64,000 nucleotides of DNA from Planctomycetota bacterium (GTDB taxonomy: Bacteria; Planctomycetota; Phycisphaerae; UBA1845): contig JACQFE010000047.1 of the NCBI GenBank assembly GCA_016200265.1, positions 47,964 through 111,963 on the forward strand. Direction: 5' to 3'. Positions 29,671 to 39,335 of this stretch are shown piece after piece. Below the pieces are notes generated by a model. That model did no database searches, had not been told where the DNA came from, and saw nothing but the letters and a program-made list of their open reading frames with translations. The stretch's first letter is position 1. Every line of letters begins with the position of its first letter. The translations under genes and the position numbers were made by a program.

Positions 29671-31128
29671 TCAAAATTCGTGTTCAATTCCAGTGCCCAC
29701 CGCTTTCGCCATCGCTCGCAATTTTGTCAGCATTTCGCGGTACTCATCCTCCGGATCGCTGTCAATGGTAATGCCGCCGCCGGCGTGGAGGTAGACTTTG
29801 TCGCGTGTTGCAATCATAGTGCGAATCGCGAGATTCAAAGTCATGCTTCCATCGAGACCGATCCAGCCGATGGCGCCACAGTACACGCCCCGAGGCGTCG
29901 GTTCGAGTTCGCTGATCACTTGCATGGCTCGGATTTTTGGCGCGCCGGTCACCGATCCGCCGGGGAACGCCGCAAGGATGAGGTCCACGAGTTCACAGTC
30001 GCCACGGAGCCGCCCTTCGATGGTCGCCACGCGATGAAACACCGTGGGATGTTCCTCAATTTCTCCCGCGGAGCGAACCTTGACGCTGCCGATTTCGCAA
30101 ACTCGGCCGAGGTCGTTGCGAAGTACGTCCACAATCATGTTCAACTCGGCGCGGTCCTTTTCACTCGCTTCCAGTTCGCGTCGAAGTCGATGATCAGATT
30201 CGAAATCGCCCCCGCGTGGCCGCGTGCCTTTGATCGGTCGCGTGACGACGTGTTTCTCGCGGACATCGAGAAACAACTCCGGCGAACTGGAGATGATCGC
30301 CGCGTCGGGCCATTGGAGAAACGCGCCATAAGGCGACGGATTGATGTTCCGTAACTTCTGATAGATTTCCAATGGCGACATTGGCAAATCGACTTGCCAT
30401 CGCTGCGTAAGATTCACTTGATAAACCTCGCCGTCCAAAATCAGTTCCTGAATTCGGCGGACGCGATCGAGATATTGATCCTTTGTAAGTGCTGACGCGA
30501 GAATTGGGCGACTGCCCGAATTCTGGTTGGGAGTCTTTTCTGAATCTCTCGGCGAAATCTGCGAGGCCTTGTTGAGAATCAAGGCGATTGATTCCAGCCG
30601 CTCTTGAACTGAACGACCCCGAAATTGTGAGTCGCTCGGCCATTCGATCGCGGTCGCGTACCATTGTTTTTCAGCATGGTCGTACACGGCCGTGGCGTCA
30701 TAAAGGGACATCCGCAGTTCTGGCAATCCAAGTGACCCATTTTCGACGCGAGGAACGTTTTCGAGTCCCAAACCGGCCTCGTAACCTAGGTAGCCGATCC
30801 AGCCTCCGCCAAACGGAATTTTCGCAGAACCTCGCAGCTGCTTGCCGCCGATTTCTTTAAGAAAGTGATGGAACTGTTCCCGATCGCTCGCCGGAATTGA
30901 CAGCGTCTGTATTGGGTTTGCAGCGAAGATCGAATATCGACCGTAGCCACCGGTGTTTCGCAGGCTTTCGAGGATGGCTGGGCAGGATTGCCCACCAAAC
31001 GCTGCGATCGCTTGATCGGTCGAAAGCGGGAAATTGATCGGCTCCGCTCGCACCGCGTCCCATGATTGCGTGATTGAAGAAGTCACAGGCCTACTATAAC
31101 TGAATGAAAAACCGATGTATTCCTGCAT
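29671..31128 (-). CDS. pabB: Aminodeoxychorismate synthase component I
   Basis: 'GEVYQVNLTQRW', 'SSSPELFL', 'RPIKGTRPRG', 'PGGSVTGAPKIRAM', 'GAIGWIGLDG'. Confidence 0.92.
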   Translation of the reverse strand: MQEYIGFSFSYSRPVTSSITQSWDAVRAEPINFPLSTDQAIAAFGGQSCPAILESLRNTGGYGRYSIFAANPIQTLSIPASDREQFHHFLKEIGGKQLRGSAKIPFGGGWIGYLGYEAGLGLENVPRVENGSLGLPELRMSLYDATAVYDHAEKQWYATAIEWPSDSQFRGRSVQERLESIALILNKASQISPRDSEKTPNQNSGSRPILASALTKDQYLDRVRRIQELILDGEVYQVNLTQRWQVDLPMSPLEIYQKLRNINPSPYGAFLQWPDAAIISSSPELFLDVREKHVVTRPIKGTRPRGGDFESDHRLRRELEASEKDRAELNMIVDVLRNDLGRVCEIGSVKVRSAGEIEEHPTVFHRVATIEGRLRGDCELVDLILAAFPGGSVTGAPKIRAMQVISELEPTPRGVYCGAIGWIGLDGSMTLNLAIRTMIATRDKVYLHAGGGITIDSDPEDEYREMLTKLRAMAKAVGTGIEHEF

Positions 31129-31224
31129 TTCTACATTGACAGTTCTAGCGAGTTTAGCTAGTTTCGCACCCGTCGGTCTGGGAAATAGACCGATTTTCGA
31201 TTTCAAACTGAAGGATCGCATGCC

Positions 31225-32568
31225 ATGCTGGAAAAACGGAATCTGGGTTGTTTTGTCATTGCGAGCATCTTGACGGTTGGTTTGACTGCCGGATCGGGTC
31301 GCGCATTGGGTCAGGTTCGAATACTAAGGCCTGCCGGAACGCCATCGCCTATGCCCGCCGGCGCCAAGCCGGATGAGCGCGCGGCGTCGCCGAATGCGGC
31401 CGAAACCACGGCGACTGGCACCACCACGGATTCGGTGTCCGGCACGGTGCGTCGTGGCGAAGTCACCGCCAACGATGTGTACGTTCGCAGCGGTGACAGC
31501 ATGAACCACTACACAATCTGCAAGCTCTCTGCAGGCGACCATGTGACGATCGTCGGTGAGCAAGGAGATTGGTACGAGATCAAGCCGCCGGATGGAACCT
31601 TCAGCCTCGTGTCGGGCGACTACATCGACACAACAAATGACAAAACAGGCACAGTCAACGGGAATAACGTTCGCGTTCGCGCAGGTTCAACGTTGAACGA
31701 CAACAAGTACACTGTGCAAACGCTGCTTTCCAAAGGCACGCCGGTTGAGATCATCGGGCGGAATCCGGATGGATTCCTGCGAATCAAGCCGCCTGAGGGC
31801 GCCACGCTTTGGGTAAACAAGAGCTTCGTTTCGATCGGTGGCAGCGGCGCCAGCACGTCGGTGAAGAAAGCCGAGCCGGTTGCGCGAAATCCAAATCCCA
31901 CAGCACCCAACACCTCTACCGAAACTTCCGGAAAAACCGCGGCGAATACCCCAGCACGCTTAAATGAAAGGCTGTCAGCGGCATCGACTTCGCCGATGAC
32001 CGGCGAATGGCGAACGAAGCTCGATGAGTTGGATGCTCTTGCGAAGACGGAGGCGCAGAAGCCCGCCAAGGAGCGCAACTTCGCCCCGATCATCTCCCGT
32101 TTTCAGCCGATCGCAACCCAGACGGAGGATGACTTCGCCCATCAATTCGCGCAGCGCCGCATTGATGAAATGAACAACATGACCACGCTCACCGATGCGA
32201 TCAAGAAGGTTCGCGAGCTCGATGACATGTCGGAATCCCAGCGGCGCGAGTTTCTTGCGGCCAGAGCGAAGATTCCCGAGCCGACGGTTCCAGTGCCCTC
32301 GGGTCTCGAGGTTCGCGGAGAATTGAGAGAAAGCTCCGTCTATAAGCCCGGCTCCGCGAATACGCGATATCGCCTGGTCGACGCTGAGTCCGGTGGCGAG
32401 CACACGGCCGGATATGTCGAGGTTCCAGCGGATGTGAAAATCAACATCAATGAGTTGCTTGGCCATCAGGTCGTGGTGCGGGCATCAGAGATACGGCCCC
32501 ACAACGGCGCAGTCGAGCCGATTCCGATTTACGTGGCTCGCGAGATTTCGCTGGCCAGCGAGCGGTGA
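31225..32568 (+). CDS. SH3-domain (bacterial SH3-type) exported protein
   Basis: Two 'VNGNNVRVRAGS'-like SH3 blocks; signal-peptide-like N-term. Confidence 0.75.
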   Translation: MLEKRNLGCFVIASILTVGLTAGSGRALGQVRILRPAGTPSPMPAGAKPDERAASPNAAETTATGTTTDSVSGTVRRGEVTANDVYVRSGDSMNHYTICKLSAGDHVTIVGEQGDWYEIKPPDGTFSLVSGDYIDTTNDKTGTVNGNNVRVRAGSTLNDNKYTVQTLLSKGTPVEIIGRNPDGFLRIKPPEGATLWVNKSFVSIGGSGASTSVKKAEPVARNPNPTAPNTSTETSGKTAANTPARLNERLSAASTSPMTGEWRTKLDELDALAKTEAQKPAKERNFAPIISRFQPIATQTEDDFAHQFAQRRIDEMNNMTTLTDAIKKVRELDDMSESQRREFLAARAKIPEPTVPVPSGLEVRGELRESSVYKPGSANTRYRLVDAESGGEHTAGYVEVPADVKININELLGHQVVVRASEIRPHNGAVEPIPIYVAREISLASER

Positions 32569-32726
32569 CTTCTCCGTCTCAATGTAAGTTCGCCATGCAA
32601 ATTCTTGTAATTCGCCAGTTTGCTTGTTTGACATTTGGCAAGGATGATAATGAACTCCAGTGACTGGCGCGGCATGGCGAAGGCACCATTCGCTTTCGCA
32701 TTTACGACGATCGAAAGGAACTAACA

Positions 32727-32903
32727 ATGATTCAGCGAGCGCATCGTATCGCGCGGAAACTTTACCCACTCCTTGCGGCCGGAGTGTTGCTTCAAACCAC
32801 GGGCTGCGACACCGGAGTCCTCACCTCGCAATTGGCGACGCTTGTCGTGCAAAACCTGATTGCGTCGTATGTGTACGGGTCGTTCAATCTGACGACATTT
32901 TGA
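32727..32903 (+). CDS. Small lipoprotein-like ORF (58 aa)
   Basis: MIQRAHRIARKLYPLLAAGVLLQTTGCDTG...; AGGA RBS at -11; not in supplied ORF list (below length cut-off). Confidence 0.55.
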   Translation: MIQRAHRIARKLYPLLAAGVLLQTTGCDTGVLTSQLATLVVQNLIASYVYGSFNLTTF

Positions 32904-32908
32904 CGAAT

Positions 32909-35062
32909 CTACAAGGATCGAGGGTGTAGCGTCGCGTCGAGGATCCAGAGATGGATGGCCTGGGCGACTTCGCCCGCTGTGCGGTTTTCCGTTGGAAACA
33001 CGACGTGCGAAGCGGCGCGGTAAATTTCCTCGCGGTCAACCAAAAGCGTTCGTAATTCCTCAAGCTCCGGCAAGTTGGTCATCCGCGGCCTGGAATCGAA
33101 TGTGTTCGGACAATCATGAATCCGTTGTGCGAGGACTTCAATCGGAGCAGTAAGCCATACAACCGTCCCCGAATTTCGAATGGCATCGACATTCGTAGCA
33201 TCTAGGATCGCCCCACCTCCCAAGCTGATAACTGCCGGCCCCTGCGAAATTACTTGACGCACGACATTTGATTCTTGCTTACGAAATCCAATTTCACCTT
33301 CGGCTGCAAAAATTTCCCGAATCGATAGACCAGCCGCGGCCGTAATCAGAGCGTCGGTGTCGATATGCGGCACTTTGAGCAGACCCGCCAGCAACTTTCC
33401 GACCGTGGTCTTTCCAGAACCTCGCATTCCGATCAAAAACAAATGGGATTTCCGCTGATTTGCAGCGGTCGCTTGGGTACGCAAACGATCCGAGCGGCAT
33501 CGGGGCGATTCTTCCCGAGAAAGAAAATCACTCAGCCGTGCGAATGCTTCAACTCGATCCGGCCTGATTCCCGTCCAAAGCTCCATCTGTATCGCGGCTT
33601 GTCGCACAAACATGTCCAGCCCGTTCACTGGCTTGCACCCCGCTCGCGCCGCATCGCGAAGCAGTCGCGTCTCCGCCGGGCGATAAACCATGTCGAATAC
33701 AAGTTCGCAGCCCTTCAACGAATGCCCGGGCATCGGCGATTCCTCGGTATTCGGCCACATTCCTATCGGAGTTGTGTTGATGAGCACGTTTCCCGTGCGA
33801 TGGACTCGATCGTTCCAATCGGCAACTGTGCCGGTAAATTCATTACGGATGCATTGCAATCTCTTAGGCGAGCGACCATACACGGTCACGCTCGCGCCGA
33901 ATTCCTGTAGGGGCAGGATCATCGCTCTGGCCGCACCGCCGGCGCCCAGCACATCGATTGAAGAACCACGCAAGTCCTCGCGTTGTTTGCTCCACGCATC
34001 CAGAAGCGAATCGAATGCGGCATGAGAATCGGTGTTGAATGCGTGAACACGATCCTTATCGAAAAGCAGCGTATTCAATGCCCCAAGTCGGACGCAAAGA
34101 GGATCGGCCTCGATCTTCGGCCAATTCAACGCTGATTCCTTGTGTGGAATCGTCACGCTGAACCCACCAGGATCAAGCCAGGTGCGTTGATGAACCGCGT
34201 CGAGAAACGCATTCATCTCGTTCGCGCCGACGTGCAGCGGCATATAGAGGGCATCGATTTCGGATATTCCGAACCAGTGATTGAAGAGCATCGGGCTGAG
34301 CGAGTGGCCGACCGGATCGCCGACCACGCCATAAACTCTCGTCCGCGGGTTCAATGCGCCCCAACGGAAATCGCGCGCCGCTTGCAAAGAAAATTGTCCC
34401 GGAGCCGTCGCCACTTCATCTTCAGTGGCGACATACGTCGCAAACGCTCCAAGCTTCTTCGCGAGCAATCGAGTCCATGTTCCGTGCTCGCCCATGCAGA
34501 TCGCAATTGCCTGATCGCGATGCGCGTGCATCGCGTCGAGCGCCGCGAAGCCGTCCATAATGCTTTGGCCGGCATAAGCAACCTTCGCGACGAGTTCATC
34601 ATTCGCCGCAAGCGAGGCTCGCCCAACGTCCCGGATTTTTCGAATTAACGAGTTGAGATCATTCGGCGGGCCGTTGAAATGGTGCGATGAAAGGACGAGT
34701 CGTCGACGACCGTCAGCGCCGGTGGCCGCAAGGAGAACTTTCTGCCGGATGTTGGCCGATCGCTTCCAATCGGCGAATTCGAAGTCAATGTACGCATTTG
34801 TGCCTTGAGCGGCCGTAATGAGACAAGCCACACGCTCGGCCGTCTCGCCGGCAAAGCGTCCCCCTTCCTCTCGACCTCGGCACGTAACGATCCATTTCTT
34901 CTCACCGTGCAACTTTAGAAAGGCATTCAATGCGATCGGCGAGTCCTCCAGCGGATCGATCCGAAGCTCGATCGCGTCGGCGCCGTCACGCCATGCCGCA
35001 TCGCATGTTGCTGAAAGATCGGTGAGTCGTTCGACGAAAATGGAAGCGGCTAGAAGGGTCAT
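32909..35062 (-). CDS. Trifunctional 3-dehydroquinate dehydratase / shikimate dehydrogenase / shikimate kinase fusion
   Basis: AroD block 'AIELRIDPLED', AroE block 'YGVVGDPVGHSLSPMLFN', AroK block 'FLIGMRGSGKTTVGKLLA' in one frame. Confidence 0.9.
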   Translation of the reverse strand: MTLLAASIFVERLTDLSATCDAAWRDGADAIELRIDPLEDSPIALNAFLKLHGEKKWIVTCRGREEGGRFAGETAERVACLITAAQGTNAYIDFEFADWKRSANIRQKVLLAATGADGRRRLVLSSHHFNGPPNDLNSLIRKIRDVGRASLAANDELVAKVAYAGQSIMDGFAALDAMHAHRDQAIAICMGEHGTWTRLLAKKLGAFATYVATEDEVATAPGQFSLQAARDFRWGALNPRTRVYGVVGDPVGHSLSPMLFNHWFGISEIDALYMPLHVGANEMNAFLDAVHQRTWLDPGGFSVTIPHKESALNWPKIEADPLCVRLGALNTLLFDKDRVHAFNTDSHAAFDSLLDAWSKQREDLRGSSIDVLGAGGAARAMILPLQEFGASVTVYGRSPKRLQCIRNEFTGTVADWNDRVHRTGNVLINTTPIGMWPNTEESPMPGHSLKGCELVFDMVYRPAETRLLRDAARAGCKPVNGLDMFVRQAAIQMELWTGIRPDRVEAFARLSDFLSREESPRCRSDRLRTQATAANQRKSHLFLIGMRGSGKTTVGKLLAGLLKVPHIDTDALITAAAGLSIREIFAAEGEIGFRKQESNVVRQVISQGPAVISLGGGAILDATNVDAIRNSGTVVWLTAPIEVLAQRIHDCPNTFDSRPRMTNLPELEELRTLLVDREEIYRAASHVVFPTENRTAGEVAQAIHLWILDATLHPRSL

Positions 35063-35193
35063 CGCGGTGAATGCTCTGCATGCCTTTCAATTTTCGGAGT
35101 ATCATTCATCATTCGTCATGAATATAGTCGTCATGCGATGCGAATTGAAATGCGGCACGCAGCGATGATTGCCGGGGCGCTCCTCGGCACAAA

Positions 35194-36078
35194 GTGAGCC
35201 CGAAAGCCATGACTTGGCGACTGAATCGGTTGAAATGGTACTGGCGATTGCCGTCGAAGTGGCTTTTGTTCGCCATTGTGATGACTGGAGTGTGTTACCC
35301 GCACCCTGTGCTTCTGTATCGAAACATAGCAAGATGGCAGAATCCGAACATCCTCCTGAATCCGGATTCGCCCGCCCTCCAGCCGCTGGTTGACGAAGTT
35401 GCCAAGTATGCATCCCCGGCCAGGCCGCAGGACATGCGGAGTATTGTTGAGCGAATCGTTCTACAACGAATCAAGTATGAATTCGACTGGGACAATTGGG
35501 GCGTGATGGATTACTTTCCCACCGTCGAGGAAATCATGGAACGAGGCCGAGAGGATTGTGATGGGCGTGCAATTATCGCGGCGTCGCTGCTGCGGCATTT
35601 TGGGATTCATGCGGACGTGGTGGCCGACTTCGCACACGTCTGGGTGCGGACGCCCGATGGCGACTTAATGGGGCCCGGCAAAGCCGCCGCCGTCGTCGCG
35701 GGCGAACGTGGCGTGAAGGTCAATTGGGCGGCACTGGCCAACCTGCCGTCCGCCACTGCCTATGGTGTGGCCGTGTTTCCCACCATTCGAGAAGCCATGA
35801 TTCTCGCAACCGGCTGGCTATTGCTGTTGCACCGAAACCGGTGGATTTCGGCCACCATTTCGCTTGTATTATTCTGTAGCGGCTTATGGCTCCTTCGTCT
35901 CGGCGGAGCAAGCTACCCTCATCCCAATCTTCCATTGGAATGGGCCTCGATAGGATTTTTTTTCGTCGGCATTGGAATTCTCGTTCTGAATTCCCGAATC
36001 AATTCCCGTAATCGTCGAAAGTCGCCATGTGATCAATCAGTGCGTAAGAATGCGAGCTCCGGACCATCGACGCTGTAA
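35194..36078 (+). CDS. Transglutaminase-like protein with C-terminal TM segments
   Basis: 'EDCDGRAIIAASLLRHFGIHADVVADFAHVWVRT' Cys-His-like triad context. Confidence 0.6.
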   Translation: MSPKAMTWRLNRLKWYWRLPSKWLLFAIVMTGVCYPHPVLLYRNIARWQNPNILLNPDSPALQPLVDEVAKYASPARPQDMRSIVERIVLQRIKYEFDWDNWGVMDYFPTVEEIMERGREDCDGRAIIAASLLRHFGIHADVVADFAHVWVRTPDGDLMGPGKAAAVVAGERGVKVNWAALANLPSATAYGVAVFPTIREAMILATGWLLLLHRNRWISATISLVLFCSGLWLLRLGGASYPHPNLPLEWASIGFFFVGIGILVLNSRINSRNRRKSPCDQSVRKNASSGPSTL

Positions 36079-36181
36079 AGACTTGTCATTCCGGTGGTTC
36101 TCGCTTTTCTCGGTCCGATGTCTATGCTAAGTAAGTAGCGTGGGAAGGCGTACAAATCGAAGTTTTCGAGAGGAATATGCA

Positions 36182-38071
36182 ATGAACTTCAGGCGAGCGA
36201 ATCGAAATGTCGTCAGATCAAGCGTCGTAGTCGTGGCACTGGCCATTTGCGTTTTCATTCATCCGGCATTTGGCCAGATTGATCAATTGAAGAAACTAGG
36301 CCGGGCGGCGCTCGGCGGCGGCGAGGAGACTAAGCAGATCGCCCATTTCAAGATCAAAGGCAAGGTCGCGGAAACGCCCTCAAATTTTCCACCGCTCTTC
36401 GGCGGCGAACAGCCGCTTTCCATGAAGGCGTTGCTCGAACGATTGAAGACGGCGCGAACGGACAAAGACGTTGTCGCGGTAGTGATCGATTTGCAGGAGG
36501 CGTCGCTAGGCCTCGCCCAGCTCGAAGAATTTCACGATGCGCTGCGGAAATTCTCCGCCGTCGACAAACCTGTTTTCGTCCACGCGGATCATTTGACAAC
36601 GGGAACGTATGTGGCCGCAACCGGCGCTTCGCACATCAGCATCGTTCCCACTGGTGATCTATGGCTGATGGGTTTGTATAGCGAGACGCCGTACCTTCGC
36701 GGGTTGCTCGACAAGATTGGCTGCACGCCGGACATCGAAACATGCGGCGAATTCAAGTCCGCTGGTGAGCCGCTCATGCGAACCGGGCCATCAGAGCCCG
36801 CCAAGAAAATGAGCAACTGGATGCTCGACGGAATTTATAAATCGCTCGTCGAGCGCATCGCGACCAGTCGCAGCATGACGCCAGAGAAAGTCGCCGGGCT
36901 GATCGATAACGGCCCATACACCGCAGAAGACGCTCTGAAAGCCGGGCTCATTGACTCCGTCAAATACAGCGAAGATTTCCTGCACGATCTCAAATCACGT
37001 TACGGAGAAAGCGTCAAAATCGTCACCGATTACGGGAAGAAAGACGGCCTCGACGTCCCCGAAGATCCCTTCGCCATGTTCAGTTTCTTCATGCAGCTTC
37101 TGAACCCGCAACCCAAGGTCTATACGCAGCCGAGCGTTGCGATTGTGTATGTGGACGGCGCCATCGAAACCGGCTCGGCCCAACCGAGTCCGTTCGGCGG
37201 ACAGGAGGGCGCGTTCAGCACCACGATTCGCAAGGCCCTCGACAAGGCCGCTGACGATGACTCGGTCAAAGCCGTCGTCATGCGCGTGGACTCGCCGGGC
37301 GGATCGGCCCTCGCATCAGAGATTATTTTGAACGCGTCCAAGCGCGTGGCCGCCAAGAAGCCACTCATCGTTTCGATGGGCGACGTGGCCGGGAGCGGTG
37401 GTTATTACGTAACCTGCGCGGCTCAGACGGTTTTCGCCGACGCCACGACAATCACCGCCTCGATCGGCGTGATCACGGGGAAAGTCATAACGACGGGCAT
37501 GTGGGACAAGCTCGGCATTCATTGGGAGCCGAATCAGCGTGGAAAAATGGCCGCGATGCTGAGCAGTTCGTCCAAGTTCAGCGACGCCGAGCGCGCCAAG
37601 ATGCGGCAATACATGGAATATGTGTATGGCGTTTTCCGAAATCACGTGACCGAGGCTCGCGGCAAGAAATTGACCAAGCCGCTCGATGAAATGGCCGGCG
37701 GACGCGTCTACATCGGCAGCCAGGCTCTCGAACTCGGATTGGTGGACAAGATCGGCGGCCTCGACGACGCCGTGAAATTCGCCGCACAGCAGGCCGGTCT
37801 CGGCGAATATGATATTCGCGTGATCCCTGAACCGCAGTCAATTTTCGACATCTTCGCGTCGCACAAGAAAGGCGATGACGAGGCCGTCGATGAACGCATC
37901 AACATTCGCTCGGCCTTCATGCAATCGCCCGAGCTTGGCCCGGTAATCTCGATTCTCTCTAAGCTCGATCCACAGCGGATGAGTGCGGTGATGAATGCGA
38001 TTACCCGGCTCCAACTCCTCCAAAACGAAGGCGTGATTATGATGATGCCTGAGGATGTGGTGATTCACTAG
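36182..38071 (+). CDS. sppA: Signal peptide peptidase SppA
   Basis: 'VMRVDSPGGSALASE', 'GDVAGSGGYYVTCAA', 'TASIGVITGK'. Confidence 0.93.
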   Translation: MNFRRANRNVVRSSVVVVALAICVFIHPAFGQIDQLKKLGRAALGGGEETKQIAHFKIKGKVAETPSNFPPLFGGEQPLSMKALLERLKTARTDKDVVAVVIDLQEASLGLAQLEEFHDALRKFSAVDKPVFVHADHLTTGTYVAATGASHISIVPTGDLWLMGLYSETPYLRGLLDKIGCTPDIETCGEFKSAGEPLMRTGPSEPAKKMSNWMLDGIYKSLVERIATSRSMTPEKVAGLIDNGPYTAEDALKAGLIDSVKYSEDFLHDLKSRYGESVKIVTDYGKKDGLDVPEDPFAMFSFFMQLLNPQPKVYTQPSVAIVYVDGAIETGSAQPSPFGGQEGAFSTTIRKALDKAADDDSVKAVVMRVDSPGGSALASEIILNASKRVAAKKPLIVSMGDVAGSGGYYVTCAAQTVFADATTITASIGVITGKVITTGMWDKLGIHWEPNQRGKMAAMLSSSSKFSDAERAKMRQYMEYVYGVFRNHVTEARGKKLTKPLDEMAGGRVYIGSQALELGLVDKIGGLDDAVKFAAQQAGLGEYDIRVIPEPQSIFDIFASHKKGDDEAVDERINIRSAFMQSPELGPVISILSKLDPQRMSAVMNAITRLQLLQNEGVIMMMPEDVVIH

Positions 38072-38085
38072 TGCATGGAGTTGTA

Positions 38086-38291
38086 GCGTCACCCCTTATG
38101 GCAACGCCGTGAACTGAACAGTCGGGTTGGGCCACTAATAATGCAAATTCCTCGGGAAACTCGGCTCACTCCCATCGGAACGATCGATTCGATTGCGCTC
38201 GAATTATTTTTGAGTAAAACACTTGGTTTCAAGGGGTTTCCTAGCACTTGGCTGTTCCTTCAATTCACGGCGTTGCCCTTGTGGGTGACGC
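38086..38291. repeat. MITE/BIME-like element with about 35 bp imperfect terminal inverted repeats
   Basis: gcgtcaccccttatggcaacgccgtgaactgaacag ... ctgttccttcaattcacggcgttgcccttgtgggtgacgc. Confidence 0.75.
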
Positions 38292-38392
38292 AGTGATTCG
38301 ATTGGGTGTCCCATCTTTCGCGCCAGCGAAAGGTGGGGGACTGATTCAGTTTTCCTGCAAGACGTCTACCCTTTTGGGGATATACGTGCTCA

Positions 38393-39193
38393 TCAACCCT
38401 GGTTGAATTTCGCTTCGCGCTTTTCGAGAAATGCGGCAATGCCTTCGCGGTGATCTTTGGTTTGGCCGGCCGCCGTTTGCAGCATGGCCTCATAATCCAA
38501 TTGTGTGTCCAACTCATTGTTCCATGCGGCGTTCATCGCCCGCTTGGTCAGGCCGATGGCTTTCGTCGGAAGCGATGCAAGGCGTGATGCGAGTTTTTGG
38601 GTTTCCGCCGCAAGGTCCGCATCGGGCACGACCGAATTCACCAGACCGATGCGAAGGGCTTCGTCTGCCTTCACTTTGCGGCCTGTGATGGCCATTTCGA
38701 TCGCATGAGAAAGTCCGATCAGCCGCGGAAGCATGAACGTGCTGCCGGAATCGGGCACAAGTCCGACGTTGATGAATGCTTCAATAAAGCTCGCGGATTC
38801 AGCGGCGATGCGCATATCGCACGCCAGTGCCAGACTGCAACCGGCTCCCGCTGCTACTCCGTTGACCGCTGCAATCACCGGCTTTTCAAGCGAGCGAATT
38901 TTGGAAATCAGCGGGTTGTATCGCTCACGAATGTGCGCCCCCAATTCAATCGGTGCGTCGCTCTTGTAGCGATCGGATACGTCAGCGAGATCCTGCCCGG
39001 CAGAAAATCCGCGCCCAGCGCCGGTGATCACCACACACCGCACCGAATTGTCCCGCTCGGCGTCGCGGACGGCCTTATTCAATGCGTCCAGAAGCGCATT
39101 ATTGAACGAATTGAGAACGTCGGGCCGGCTAAGCGTGAGCTTTCGAATCCCTCCGTCATTTGCGATTTCGAGAACGTTGGCCGATTCTCCCAT
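38393..39193 (-). CDS. Enoyl-CoA hydratase/isomerase family (PaaG-like)
   Basis: 'VVITGAGRGFSAGQDL', 'KPVIAAVNGVAAGAGCSLALACDMRIA', 'GLVPDSGSTFMLPRLIG'. Confidence 0.9.
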   Translation of the reverse strand: MGESANVLEIANDGGIRKLTLSRPDVLNSFNNALLDALNKAVRDAERDNSVRCVVITGAGRGFSAGQDLADVSDRYKSDAPIELGAHIRERYNPLISKIRSLEKPVIAAVNGVAAGAGCSLALACDMRIAAESASFIEAFINVGLVPDSGSTFMLPRLIGLSHAIEMAITGRKVKADEALRIGLVNSVVPDADLAAETQKLASRLASLPTKAIGLTKRAMNAAWNNELDTQLDYEAMLQTAAGQTKDHREGIAAFLEKREAKFNQG

Positions 39194-39335
39194 GATCCAC
39201 ACTCCATGTCTCTTTCTTGAGCGATTTCCTCTTCCTGCATCACAAAAGCAACAACTTTTCCTTGTACGCGGACGGTAATACCCGTATATTATTGCAATCT
39301 GTGGATTGATCCATTTCTGTTGGAGGGTCGACAAG

